Origin: an uncultured bacterium
GTDB taxonomy: Bacteria; Cyanobacteriota; Vampirovibrionia; Gastranaerophilales; Gastranaerophilaceae
DNA: 64,000 bases
Direction: 5' to 3'
NCBI GenBank assembly: GCA_900553895.1
Contig: USFB01000006.1
Location: 1 to 64,000, forward strand
The number at the start of each line of letters is the position of its first letter. Within the stretch, counting starts at the first letter, position 1. The notes below the pieces were generated by a model. The model made no database searches. It was given only the letters and a program-made list of their open reading frames with translations, and was not told the origin of the DNA. Of this stretch, positions 7,994 through 17,311 are shown piece by piece. The translations under genes were made by a program, and so were the position numbers.

Positions 7994-9004
7994 ATGAGAA
8001 AATTAATTATTACTTTATTAACAACTTTATTGTTGTTCGGACAACAGGCTAATGCCTCAAACATTGAAGTTTTACCTACAATGCAGAGTAAAACAAACGT
8101 ACAAGACCGAGTTTGGGTTGGAACCTTCCAAATTGTTTGGAACGATTTCATGGACAAAGTCGCCCATACAATTGTTAAATTTCCGGAAGGAACTCCTGAT
8201 ATCGTTAATGAACTTAACAGACAGGATTTCACTGTAAACGAACTCAGTGAAAATTGCTATTATCGCTACGTTGGAAAAATTCAAAAGAATACAAAAAAGA
8301 CAATTGCAAAAGCAATTAGAAAGAAATTCCATGAAACTAGCGATTTATTAGACAAATTGGATTTAACACCGTCTAAAGATAGATTTATTGTTTATGCGAT
8401 ATTAAAGAAGGATTTTCAATTTGTTTCAGCTTTTGATAAACTCGGACAAGCTGATTTTAGAGGAAAACAGACAGAATTCTTCGGTATCAACAACAGTTCT
8501 GATGAAGGTTTAGATAAAAATGTAAAAGTTCTTTTCTACAACACACCTTCTGATTTCGCTGTAGTTCTTGATACGGTTGGAAAAGATGAAGTTTACTTGT
8601 ATAAGACACCAAATACAAAAGCTTTTAATTATATTTATTCTGATATGGTTAAGAAACAACAAGCGTTTAAAGGTGAAACTGATTTCAGAAAAACTGATGA
8701 GTTAAAAGTTCCGAATTTGAAGTTTTTTGAAGAAAAATCTTTTGAAGAAGTCTGTGGAAAAAGAATTAAAGGCACTAATTTAATGATTGATCAGGCAATG
8801 GAAACGATTAAGTTTGAGATGGATAATACCGGCGTAAAACTTAAGAGTGAAGCTGCAATGACAATTATGAAGATGTCTTTGGAACCGCAATTTGAGCCAA
8901 GATATTTTAATTTTGACGACACATTTGTATTGTTCCTAAAAGAAAAAGGAAAAGATAAGCCTTACTTTGCTTTGAGAGTACATGATATAGAAAATTTTCA
9001 ATAA
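7994..9004 (+). CDS. Unrecognised secreted protein
   Basis: A 336-residue protein with a clear signal peptide (MRKLIITLLTTLLLFGQQANA, about 21 residues) and no other membrane segment, so exported. The mature part begins with an aromatic block (RVWVGTFQIVWNDFMDKV) and is rich in K, F and D. The C terminus (LKSEAAM, then FNFDDTFVLFLKEK and FALRVHD) loosely recalls the end of serpins, but the reactive-loop pattern is not convincing and I do not call it one. It is transcribed alone from its own promoter. Function unknown. Confidence 0.75.
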   Translation: MRKLIITLLTTLLLFGQQANASNIEVLPTMQSKTNVQDRVWVGTFQIVWNDFMDKVAHTIVKFPEGTPDIVNELNRQDFTVNELSENCYYRYVGKIQKNTKKTIAKAIRKKFHETSDLLDKLDLTPSKDRFIVYAILKKDFQFVSAFDKLGQADFRGKQTEFFGINNSSDEGLDKNVKVLFYNTPSDFAVVLDTVGKDEVYLYKTPNTKAFNYIYSDMVKKQQAFKGETDFRKTDELKVPNLKFFEEKSFEEVCGKRIKGTNLMIDQAMETIKFEMDNTGVKLKSEAAMTIMKMSLEPQFEPRYFNFDDTFVLFLKEKGKDKPYFALRVHDIENFQ

Positions 9005-9015
9005 TTAAAGAACAT

Positions 9016-9050
9016 AAATAAGCCTTAAACAAAATGTTTAAGGCTTATTT
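9016..9050 (+). terminator. Terminator after the 7994 gene
   Basis: A 15-bp perfect stem (AAATAAGCCTTAAAC with GTTTAAGGCTTATTT) around a 5-nt loop, 12 nt after the stop. The following T content is modest. Confidence 0.6.
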
Positions 9051-9177
9051 ATTAAAAATACAAATTTTATTATCAATACAACCTGTGTTTGCACAAAACA
9101 ATTTAAAAGATATTTTAAAATTGTATCAATACCTTACTTTCATGCTAAAATAAAACCAACAAAACTGGAGGTGTTGA

Positions 9178-11976
9178 GTGGCAGATTTTAATCAACGTAA
9201 ATCCGCAAAAGAGTTTTCTGAATTTTGGCAAGGTAAAGGTTATGAAAAAGGGCAAAGCCAAGCTTTTTGGTTGTCATTATTGAGAGATGTATTTGGGATT
9301 GAACACCCTGAATCTTTTATTTCTTTTGAAGACCAAGTACACCTTGACCATACAAGTTTTATTGATGGTTATATCCCATCTACTCGTGTAATGATTGAAC
9401 AAAAGAGCCTTGGCAAAAACTTGAACCAAGCAATTAAACAATCTGATGGAACGTTACTTACTCCATTTCAACAAGCTAAAAGATATATTGCAGAACTTCC
9501 TGTATCTAAACACCCACGTTTTGTTGTTACTTGTAATTTTGAAGAATTTTTTGTTTACGATATGGAACAACCGAAGGGTGAACCAGAGGTTATTAAATTA
9601 AAGGATTTAGAAAAAGAGTATTATAGACTTTCATTTTTGACTAAAACTGAAAATGTACATCTTAAAAAAGAAATGGAAGTTTCAATAAAAGCTGGCGAAA
9701 TCGTTGGTGTAATTTATGATGCTCTTTTAAAACAGTATTATAATGCCGAAAACGAAGAAACCTTGAAAAGTTTAAACATCTTGTGCGTTCGTCTTGTATT
9801 TTGTTTATACGCAGAAGATGCAGGAATATTTGGCAGAAACAATATGTTTCTTGACTATATGAAACAGTTTAATGCAAAACATTTTAGAAAAGCCTTGATT
9901 GATTTGTTTAGGGTTTTAGATACAAAAGCTGAGGAGCGTGACCCATATTTAGAACCTGATTTGGCTGCTTTTCCATACGTAAATGGTGGTTTGTTTGCAA
10001 ATGAGAATATAGAAATTCCTAATTTTACAGATGAAATTAGAGATTTGATTTTAGAAAAAGCAAGTGCAGATTTTGATTGGTCAGAAATCAGCCCGACAAT
10101 TTTTGGTGCAGTTTTTGAAAGTACATTAAACCCTGATACACGTAGAAAAGGTGGAATGCACTACACTTCAATCGAAAATATTCACAAGGTTATTGACCCA
10201 TTATTTATGGATGATTTGAATGCAGAATTTCAAGAAATTTGTAATATCAAAGTTGATAAAACAAAAGATACAAAATTAAAAGCATTCCAAGAAAAGATTG
10301 CAAATCTAACATTCTTAGACCCTGCTTGTGGTAGTGGAAACTTTTTAACTGAAACATATATTTCATTAAGAAAGTTAGAAAACAAAGTATTGTTTGAACT
10401 TCAAAAAGGTCAAATCAAAATTGGGGCTGTTACTAACCCAATCCAAGTTTCTATTCGACAATTTTACGGAATAGAAATCAATGACTTTGCTGTAACTGTA
10501 GCTAAAACTGCTCTATGGATTGCAGAATCTCAAATGATGAAACAAACCGAAGATATTGTTCACATGAATTTGGATTTCTTGCCGCTAAAAACTTATGCAA
10601 ATATCGTAGAAGCAAACGCTTTGCGTATCGATTGGGAAACAGTCGTTCCGAAAGAAAAATTAAATTATATAATGGGCAATCCGCCGTTTGTTGGACAGGC
10701 ATTGAGAACTAGCGAGCAATCAGATGATGTGGTAAGAATTTTTGGACAAGGTAGTTCTGAAACAAAACTAGATTATGTTATATGCTGGTACAAAAAAGCA
10801 ATGAATATTATGAAATTAAATACAAAAATTCATAGTGCATTTGTTTCAACTAATTCAATTTGTCAAGGTGAGAGTGTTCCTACATTTTGGAAAAATTTAT
10901 GTAACGATGGAGCCGAAATTCAATTTGCTCATACAAATTTTTTATGGCAAAGTGAATCAACAAATTCTGCTGGAGTTTATTGTGTAATTGTAGGATTTAC
11001 AGCAAGTTCAATTAAATCTGAAAAATTTTTATTTGATAATAAACGTTTTATAAAAACAAAACATATAAACGCATATTTATATCCTGCTCCAGACATTTGG
11101 ATAGAGAGTCGTACAAAGTTTAAAAATGAAAATTTGCCTAAAATAACAAAAGGAAGTGAGCCAACTGATGGAGGTAATCTTTTTTTATCACCAGATGAAG
11201 CTAAGACTTTAAAAGAAAAGTATCCAAAATTAAGTAAATATATTAGGGAGTTTGTTGGCGGTGATGAAGCTATAAAGAACAAACCTAATGTTATTACAAA
11301 ATATTGCCTTTGGTTCGAAAATGGTAATCCAGCAGATTATGTAAAAATTTATGATATTAGTATCCGTCTTGAAAATATTAAAAATTTACGCTTAAATAGC
11401 AAGGCTGATCGTATTCAGAAAAAGGCTTTTGAACCATATTTATTTTGTCAGATAAGACAACCAAGCGAAAATTATATTGTAATTCCAAGACATTCAACAA
11501 GTTCAAGACGATATATTCCAATGGCATATATGGATAAAAATATCATATGTGGAGATTCTACCTATATATTGGCAAGTGGTTCTTTATTTGTTTTTGGAGT
11601 ATTGAACTCTAATGTTCACAATGCTTGGACAAGAACTGTATGTGGTCGATTAGCCATGGCTATTCGTTATAATCCATCAGTTTACAACAACTTCCCTTGG
11701 TGCACACCAACAGATGAACAAAAAGCAAAAATCGAAAAAACGGCTCAAGGGATACTTGATGCTAGAGAGTTGTATCCTGAATGTTCTTTAGCCGATTTGT
11801 ATGATGATTTGACTATGCCACCTGAACTACGCAAAGCTCACCAAGAAAACGATAAAGCAGTTATGGAAGCCTACGGTTTTTACAAAAAAGACGAGAATGG
11901 CAAACGCACTTGGCTTACCGAATCCGAAACGGTTGCGCAATTAATGGAGATGTATCAAAAACTTACAGAGAGCTAA
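9178..11976 (+). CDS. MmeI-like type IIL restriction-modification enzyme
   Basis: A single polypeptide (932 residues, close to the 919 of MmeI) that should cut and methylate DNA. The N-terminal nuclease shows the PD-ExK pattern D63-x10-E74-x-K76 (FIDGYIPSTR then IEQK). The central adenine methyltransferase has motif I LDPACGSGNF at residue 380 and motif IV NPPF at 501-504. A helical spacer with GGMHYTS precedes it, and a C-terminal target-recognition region follows. In this family one recognition domain serves both activities, with methylation of one strand for protection. GTG start chosen because GGAGG stands 6 nt upstream; an extended -10 (TGCTAAAAT) ends at 9151. No separate methylase or specificity gene is adjacent. 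Confidence 0.88.
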   Translation: MADFNQRKSAKEFSEFWQGKGYEKGQSQAFWLSLLRDVFGIEHPESFISFEDQVHLDHTSFIDGYIPSTRVMIEQKSLGKNLNQAIKQSDGTLLTPFQQAKRYIAELPVSKHPRFVVTCNFEEFFVYDMEQPKGEPEVIKLKDLEKEYYRLSFLTKTENVHLKKEMEVSIKAGEIVGVIYDALLKQYYNAENEETLKSLNILCVRLVFCLYAEDAGIFGRNNMFLDYMKQFNAKHFRKALIDLFRVLDTKAEERDPYLEPDLAAFPYVNGGLFANENIEIPNFTDEIRDLILEKASADFDWSEISPTIFGAVFESTLNPDTRRKGGMHYTSIENIHKVIDPLFMDDLNAEFQEICNIKVDKTKDTKLKAFQEKIANLTFLDPACGSGNFLTETYISLRKLENKVLFELQKGQIKIGAVTNPIQVSIRQFYGIEINDFAVTVAKTALWIAESQMMKQTEDIVHMNLDFLPLKTYANIVEANALRIDWETVVPKEKLNYIMGNPPFVGQALRTSEQSDDVVRIFGQGSSETKLDYVICWYKKAMNIMKLNTKIHSAFVSTNSICQGESVPTFWKNLCNDGAEIQFAHTNFLWQSESTNSAGVYCVIVGFTASSIKSEKFLFDNKRFIKTKHINAYLYPAPDIWIESRTKFKNENLPKITKGSEPTDGGNLFLSPDEAKTLKEKYPKLSKYIREFVGGDEAIKNKPNVITKYCLWFENGNPADYVKIYDISIRLENIKNLRLNSKADRIQKKAFEPYLFCQIRQPSENYIVIPRHSTSSRRYIPMAYMDKNIICGDSTYILASGSLFVFGVLNSNVHNAWTRTVCGRLAMAIRYNPSVYNNFPWCTPTDEQKAKIEKTAQGILDARELYPECSLADLYDDLTMPPELRKAHQENDKAVMEAYGFYKKDENGKRTWLTESETVAQLMEMYQKLTES

Positions 11977-12294
11977 TTAAAGAAGACCTTAAAGGTAACG
12001 AAATTTACTGATGTTTAACCTTGGAATAAATTCAGATTTGAGAATGTCAGATATTTTGGCTTTGCAGTAAACTATGCCGATATTTGGATTATTATCCAAT
12101 ATTTTTTACTGTTTTTTCAACATAAGTAACCATTTTTATATCCATTTATTTTCACTATTACTGCCTTGCTCGCTGGCGTTTAACAGGGCTACGTGTTTTG
12201 CTAATGTGCTAATAGCACAACCGCAAAAGCACTCCGCCCTCAGCCACCTCGCACTCGAACCAAAAATGTGGTTCTCCCTCTACTGCAACATAAT
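11977..12294. other. Non-coding gap with a GC-richer patch
   Basis: No credible gene. About 12165-12290 is visibly richer in G+C than its surroundings and contains the palindrome TGTGCTAATAGCACA (12206-12220). It also has a GGTTCGAGTGC stretch (minus strand, near 12250-12260) resembling a tRNA T-arm. It may be a remnant of a mobile or repeat element between the restriction gene and tRNA-Ile. Confidence 0.4.
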
Positions 12295-12325
12295 AAAAAA
12301 GATAGGTCAAATACCTATCTTTTTT
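12295..12325. terminator. Bidirectional terminator of tRNA-Ile
   Basis: AAAAAAGATAGGT and ACCTATCTTTTTT arms with a 5-nt loop, just downstream of the tRNA on the minus strand. The T-run on either strand allows termination from both sides. Confidence 0.75.
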
Positions 12326-12328
12326 ATA

Positions 12329-12402
<74 letters not shown>

Positions 12403-12547
12403 GTATTTTATTTTCAATCTCAAATAATCAGCTATTTACCCTCGACTACTCTCGACAAGTTCTAATTTATCATGAACATTTTTTTAAATCAAGTCTTTTT
12501 TCTTATTAATTTTTTATTTTATTTTCAAACAAGTGAAAACCTTTGAG

Positions 12548-12576
12548 TTGAGTATTTATTATTTTTAGTGTAAACT
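12548..12576 (+). promoter_or_regulatory. Promoter of the glycosyltransferase-like gene
   Basis: TTGAGT (12548-12553), 17 bp, TAAACT (12571-12576). The ATG is at 12594 with GAGG at 12585-12588, a conventional leader unlike the leaderless genes. Confidence 0.45.
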
Positions 12577-12593
12577 TTTGTTACGAGGTTACT

Positions 12594-14102
12594 ATGACAA
12601 TTCTTTATATTTATATCACAATCTTTACAATATTTTATACTATTTTGGCATTAGCCAGTCTTAAATCAACTAAGAAAATCAGAGATAAATACACAAACAG
12701 AGATTCTAACATTTGCGTTGTTGTATACGCTTCTGGTAAAGTTGATACATTAGAAAATCTTTTGAAACAACTTAAAAACCAAAACTATCCTAAATCACGT
12801 TATACAATTTATGCGATTTTAGATAAGTGTGAAAGTCTTTCTGATGTGACTTTACAAACCGATTTGGATGTAAACATAATAAACATCAATAACCTTGAGC
12901 CCATAGGTAAAAGCCAAGCTTATTCTATTTTGGCAGAAAAACTTTCAGAAGTTGAAAATCTTGATGCTTATGTATTTTTAGATGCAAAAAACTATGTAGA
13001 TTCAGATTACTTGAGCAACGTTAATTATTACTTAAGTAAGTATGATGTTTTCATGCCAAGCGTCAACTATATTGGTGAATACAAAGACTTAAAATTCTGG
13101 GATTGCGTAAGGGTTACATACTCAAGCTATGTTTCAAAATTCATTTATGCAACTAGAACCCGTTTGGGATTAACAAACTTAATTAATACCGATAGTTTTG
13201 TTATAAAAAAAGATTTATTAAATAATATAGGTTCTTTTGATTTTCAAGATAAAACTGCAGAAGTTATTTACACTATTAAACTAGCTAAAGAAAAAGTTGC
13301 AGTAGCTTCTATTAATGATTTAAAAGTTTATAGAGAAGTAGAAAATTATGATAACAGAATACCATCTTTGTCTAAGCGTATAAATATTTTTAGAACAGGT
13401 ATTGCAAATTGTCCTAATTTTATGACACAAGAATACATTTGTTCATTAGTTCAACCTAACGTATTATTTATTATATTTGCTTATGCAATATTATTAAAGC
13501 ATGCATATACATTCCCATTTTTGGTGGGGTATTCAACTATTTTAATAACTTCAATTGTTTTAATATTGGCATTTTGTGTAAGTCTGTTGAATGTAAAAAT
13601 TTATGCAAAAGAATATATTTATTTATTTGCATATCCAATATATTCTTTTGCGCATGTCATTAAAAATTTTCCACCAATAAGAGGAACTAGAAGATTTATA
13701 AAAAATAGAAGCCGTAAACACAATGTTGAAAAAATGCTTACTAATGTTATTGTCACTGATGGACGTCATGATTTCCAATGTCAATTGGAATTGATTTCTG
13801 ATGACGGTTTAGCCAGAGTTAAATTTATTAATAAGGGTAAAACTTATACAACAAAGAACAACCATTTGCGCATGGTGGATGCAATTCGAGAATTAACAGA
13901 AAAATTAAGTGATTATGGCTTGTCATTAAAGATTTGCCAATGTTGCAAATTTTTTCAACCGCTTATTGATGGTTCAACAAACATGGTTAAGGGGTGTTGC
14001 AAATGCCAGTTCCAGGGTAGAGTTGATGGAGATATAATTCCAACTCTTGTTTGGAACACATGCCCTAAGTTTGAAGAACAAAATGTAGTTAATTTATTCT
14101 AA
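12594..14102 (+). CDS. Membrane glycosyltransferase-family-2-like protein with a cysteine-rich tail
   Basis: A 502-residue protein with an N-terminal membrane anchor, a GT2-like domain (residues about 35-270), a cluster of membrane helices (about 285-365) and a soluble C-terminal region. The GT2 nucleotide-sugar site is altered: the usual acidic DxD reads D130-A-K132. The C-terminal 60 residues hold seven to eight cysteines (CQCCKFF, GCCKC, TCPKF), a likely metal-binding knuckle. The fold suggests polysaccharide synthesis at the inner membrane, but the altered site makes activity uncertain. GAGG stands 5 nt before the ATG. It is monocistronic and converges on the 14133 gene. Confidence 0.7.
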   Translation: MTILYIYITIFTIFYTILALASLKSTKKIRDKYTNRDSNICVVVYASGKVDTLENLLKQLKNQNYPKSRYTIYAILDKCESLSDVTLQTDLDVNIININNLEPIGKSQAYSILAEKLSEVENLDAYVFLDAKNYVDSDYLSNVNYYLSKYDVFMPSVNYIGEYKDLKFWDCVRVTYSSYVSKFIYATRTRLGLTNLINTDSFVIKKDLLNNIGSFDFQDKTAEVIYTIKLAKEKVAVASINDLKVYREVENYDNRIPSLSKRINIFRTGIANCPNFMTQEYICSLVQPNVLFIIFAYAILLKHAYTFPFLVGYSTILITSIVLILAFCVSLLNVKIYAKEYIYLFAYPIYSFAHVIKNFPPIRGTRRFIKNRSRKHNVEKMLTNVIVTDGRHDFQCQLELISDDGLARVKFINKGKTYTTKNNHLRMVDAIRELTEKLSDYGLSLKICQCCKFFQPLIDGSTNMVKGCCKCQFQGRVDGDIIPTLVWNTCPKFEEQNVVNLF

Positions 14103-14132
14103 GTTGTAAGTTAAAGCTATTCGTTCTGATTA

Positions 14133-14963
14133 TTAATCTATGTATATTTCATCTATAAGACGAACTGTAAATCTGCTTCCTGCCGGAATTGAGACATGCC
14201 CACCCTTTTGAAAGAAAGCGCAGATAGGTGATGTTAAGGTGTTTAAACCAAGGCAAATTGTGCCATAAGCAAACGGAAACGGCGAAAGGATTAATGTTGA
14301 GCCTTCTCCTCCTAGATTAACCGTCAACGTCATCATTTTATTAAAAATTGTTCTACCCCAATTTCCTTTTTTCCAAGTAGTTTTGAGATAAGTTCTGTCG
14401 CCTTTTATATTATTAAGAAAAATCTTTTTGGAGTCTGCTTTTGTAACGTAAGCGTTCACAGGAATTGTTTGACCTTTATAGAGCATGCTTCTTACTCTAA
14501 TAACTACTAACCCTCCATTACAAGTAATTTGTGGTTGATGAGATTCCAAAATTTCGCCTGTGAATATTGTTCCCGCGGGAATCGTGTATTTCTTTCTTTG
14601 TATAGGAGTTTTAACTGCAAATTTAACAGTTGCTCCTTTTGTTTGCCAATCTGAAATTTTTGCAGAATTTACCACATCAAAAGTTGTTCCTGCATGGATT
14701 TTTTTATTGCCTTTATTATAAAATTGAGTTGATGGAGTGTATGTTTCTTGTTTAACAACTGTTTGTTCGGGCTCTTTGTATTTGCTTATTTCAGGAAGAG
14801 CTGGTAAAGTCTCATCATTGTCTTCAGTGTGAGTATCTTTTACTAATTTTGATGAATTGTAATTTTTTCTAATGTCATCATCGACTGTCATGTCCAAGTC
14901 AAATGCCCATGCAAATTGAGATGTAAACAAAATTAAAATTTGTAACAATAAAATCTTTTTCAT
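14133..14963 (-). CDS. Unrecognised exported protein with a beta-rich C-terminal domain
   Basis: A 276-residue protein with a signal peptide (MKKILLLQILILFTSQFAWA). After an acidic, Thr/Pro-rich linker to about residue 85, a beta-rich domain follows with paired motifs KYTIPAGTIFTGEI and HVSIPAGSRFTVRL. The repeated IPAG-x-F pattern recalls VirB10/TrbI-type C-terminal folds, but the likeness is weak. Glycine-rich hydrophobic stretches lie between them. The ribosome site GAGGG, 4 nt before ATG, is part of a C-rich interspersed repeat. Probably periplasmic or outer-membrane associated; function unknown. Confidence 0.7.
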   Translation of the reverse strand: MKKILLLQILILFTSQFAWAFDLDMTVDDDIRKNYNSSKLVKDTHTEDNDETLPALPEISKYKEPEQTVVKQETYTPSTQFYNKGNKKIHAGTTFDVVNSAKISDWQTKGATVKFAVKTPIQRKKYTIPAGTIFTGEILESHQPQITCNGGLVVIRVRSMLYKGQTIPVNAYVTKADSKKIFLNNIKGDRTYLKTTWKKGNWGRTIFNKMMTLTVNLGGEGSTLILSPFPFAYGTICLGLNTLTSPICAFFQKGGHVSIPAGSRFTVRLIDEIYID

Positions 14964-14967
14964 AAAA

Positions 14968-14998
14968 CCCTCACCCTAACCCTCTCCAAAAGAGAGGG
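14968..14998. repeat. CCCTCACCC/CCTCTCC hairpin repeat, copy C2
   Basis: CCCTCTC (14980-14986) pairs with GAGAGGG (14992-14998) around CAAAA, preceded by CCCTCACCCTAA. Same family as 32534-32552. Read on the minus strand it supplies GTGAGGG immediately before the start codon at 14963. Confidence 0.6.
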
Positions 14999-15047
14999 AA
15001 TGACCGAAATTTGTTTGATTATAAACAATTGTAACAAAATATTCATA

Positions 15048-15081
15048 AACTAGCAAAAAAAATTTTGATTTGTTTTAAGAT
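15048..15081 (+). promoter_or_regulatory. CTAGCAAA-box promoter of the 15115 gene
   Basis: AACTAGCAAA (15048-15057), then exactly 18 bp, then TAAGAT (15076-15081). Same box and spacing as before the 1536 gene. TTGTAACA stands just upstream (15029-15036), and similar GTTACAA/TTGTAAC words occur near the other boxes. Confidence 0.45.
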
Positions 15082-15114
15082 AAATGTGTAGACAGTAAAT
15101 TTAGATTGGAAACT

Positions 15115-17181
15115 ATGATGAACATTCATACAACGCAAAATCTAATCTCCAAAGTGAGAAAACAATCAACCGACAATGTTACTATCCCTGAGATTAGATC
15201 AAATTATTTAGCAAAATCACGAATGCAAAATCTTTATGACCAGCCTGACTCGTTTGAGGGCAATGTGTCATTTGGGAAAAAGAGTGTAAATGCCAAAGAT
15301 GCAAAGAAAGTTGTGAATAATTTAAAAAAAGCAGTTGGTGAAATACCGAAAGAAAGTAAATACACGAGAGAAAAAGGGGACAGTATATATGACCGTCCCT
15401 TTATTAATGGCTTTTTAAAGTTTGTTCATGGCAATGAAACTTTAACAACAGCGTCTATTGCTGCGGTTGCGTGTACTGCTCGTGCAGGTACAATTGGTAT
15501 TCTTCCAGCAAAAGATGAAAATACAAGAACTAATAATAAATACGCAATGAGTCATTCTTTAGCTTCAGGTATTATTGGTTTTATTACAGCATTTGTATTG
15601 ACCAAACCATTCCAAAATAGCGCAAGTTTTGTAATGAGTAGTATTAGAAAAAATTTAAAAGCGGAAACGTTAAAACGATTACATCCGCAGTTAGATATAA
15701 AATCAATAGGTTCTGATGATGCTAGAAAAGCAATGGATGAATGGAAAAACATGGATGGTAGAAAATTCTCCGATCAGATTAAAAATTGTGCAATGTTGCC
15801 TCAATTTAAGCTATTAGGAGAATCTTCTGAACAAACCTTTAAAAATATTCTTAAAGTAGATGCTGATTGGGCTTCTCAAAAAGGAAAATCTTTCAATGAT
15901 GTTGTTCTAAAAGATGGTTCTAAATTGTATGATAAAGTTGATATGTCAAGACTAGGCTTGGTTGTCAAAGAAGACGGATTCGATGCTGAACAAATTTTAT
16001 TCAAAGATCTTGATAAATCATACCTAGAAAATTTAGTAAAAGATTCTAAAAACAATAATTGGGGTAAATTAGATATTAAATCTGTTTATAAAGATGGTGA
16101 AGTTGTAGATTTCAGACAATGGAAAGATGTAGATGGAAAACAATGGAAATTGGATTTAGATGAAACATACGTAGCTTCACCTTATGAAATTAAAGATAGT
16201 TATAGACCTCGTATTACAGGTGAAAAACGATTTGATAAAAAAGAAGGCGTATATAAATTCAGAACGTTCCAAGATAATGGCGTAGATGACAAATTAGGAA
16301 CTAAAATTTCTGATGATATGATTAAAGCAGAAGACGATAATGAAGTTCTATTCAAAGCTTTAGCTTGGGGACCTGATTTGTTATTTAGAATTCCTATTGC
16401 TACTGCAACTGTTGCATTAATACCTTGGATTTTGAAAAATTGTTTAGGTTTAGAAAAAACTAAAAAAATAGAACCTAAGCAACAAGAATCTATTAAAGAA
16501 AATAAAATTGCTGATAATAGTGATAAGCAAAATGAAAAACAAGTTGCTTTTAAAGGTAAAGGTGGTGATAAGCCGAATTGGATAGTAAGAAAACTTGCAG
16601 AATGGTATGGTAAACCTTTACTAGAATCACCATCAGTAGCAAAAGTTACAAGCTATTTGACAAAACTTCCGGGTAGAACTACGCAACATATGAGCGTATT
16701 AGGCTCAGCATTAACAAGCGGTATGTATGTTCATCAAACATTAAACAAGGATGAACTTGATCCGGATAAACGTAGAACTTTGGCAATTAACCAAACATTA
16801 GGCTTTATTGTTCCAACTATCGCAGCTTATTCTGTAAACTCGTTAATCAATAGTAGCGTTAAAAAGAAAGAATATAAATTTACAGGAAGACAACAACGTA
16901 ACATAGATATTGCTAAAATGGAAGGTCGTTTAGAAGATGCTAAGAAGATGGCAAAAGAATTGGGTAATAAGAAAAAAGGTGTTAGAATTTTAGCAGACCT
17001 TATGACATTTACATTAATTTATAGGTATGCCGTGCCAGTAATTATCACTCCAATAGCAAACAAAATTGGTGATAAAATTAATGCAAAAAAAGCAGAAGAA
17101 AAAAGATTAGCGCAAGAACAACAAAACAATGCACAAGAAATAAAAATGACAGAACAAAAAGAATTAAAAAAAGCAGTATAA
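15115..17181 (+). CDS. Unrecognised tagged membrane protein
   Basis: A 688-residue protein I do not recognise. The N-terminal 45 residues are polar and end in the tag NVSFGKK; a second tag-like word (VAFKGKG) appears near residue 505. Hydrophobic segments lie around residues 100-165 (two to three), 420-440 and 560-645, so it is membrane-associated. The middle is soluble with D/K-rich beta-like text. I start at the ATG at 15115 (GGA 4 nt upstream) rather than at the TTG at 15106. It has the CTAGCAAA-box promoter and a strong terminator after it, so it is transcribed alone. Function unknown. Confidence 0.72.
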   Translation: MMNIHTTQNLISKVRKQSTDNVTIPEIRSNYLAKSRMQNLYDQPDSFEGNVSFGKKSVNAKDAKKVVNNLKKAVGEIPKESKYTREKGDSIYDRPFINGFLKFVHGNETLTTASIAAVACTARAGTIGILPAKDENTRTNNKYAMSHSLASGIIGFITAFVLTKPFQNSASFVMSSIRKNLKAETLKRLHPQLDIKSIGSDDARKAMDEWKNMDGRKFSDQIKNCAMLPQFKLLGESSEQTFKNILKVDADWASQKGKSFNDVVLKDGSKLYDKVDMSRLGLVVKEDGFDAEQILFKDLDKSYLENLVKDSKNNNWGKLDIKSVYKDGEVVDFRQWKDVDGKQWKLDLDETYVASPYEIKDSYRPRITGEKRFDKKEGVYKFRTFQDNGVDDKLGTKISDDMIKAEDDNEVLFKALAWGPDLLFRIPIATATVALIPWILKNCLGLEKTKKIEPKQQESIKENKIADNSDKQNEKQVAFKGKGGDKPNWIVRKLAEWYGKPLLESPSVAKVTSYLTKLPGRTTQHMSVLGSALTSGMYVHQTLNKDELDPDKRRTLAINQTLGFIVPTIAAYSVNSLINSSVKKKEYKFTGRQQRNIDIAKMEGRLEDAKKMAKELGNKKKGVRILADLMTFTLIYRYAVPVIITPIANKIGDKINAKKAEEKRLAQEQQNNAQEIKMTEQKELKKAV

Positions 17182-17203
17182 TGCAAACCTAATGTGTACA
17201 TAC

Positions 17204-17247
17204 AAACCGCTTACTTTGGATATCTAAAGTAAGCGGTTTTATTTTTG
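17204..17247 (+). terminator. Terminator after the 15115 gene
   Basis: A 14-bp stem (AAACCGCTTACTTT with AAAGTAAGCGGTTT) around an 8-nt loop, followed by TATTTTT. Confidence 0.85.
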
Positions 17248-17299
17248 TCTACGAGGCTAAAATACACCACTCAGAGTAGGTAATTAGAGGTCTTTAGTG

Positions 17300-17305
17300 T
17301 ATAAT
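17300..17305 (+). promoter_or_regulatory. -10 element of dgt
   Basis: TATAAT ends 6 nt before the ATG at 17312, so the transcript should start at or next to the start codon. The in-frame GTG at 17297 overlaps this -10 and cannot be the start. No clear -35 is visible. Confidence 0.5.
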
Positions 17306-17311
17306 TCAGGT

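Noticed and set aside
7994..9004. Serpin
   Set aside because: Only the final 45 residues look faintly similar; the reactive-loop hinge and the rest of the fold pattern are not evident, and serpins have about 400 residues.
12165..12290. Degenerate tRNA or att site next to tRNA-Ile
   Set aside because: Only a T-arm-like word of about 10 bases is present; no cloverleaf can be drawn and no direct repeat of the tRNA end was found beyond it.
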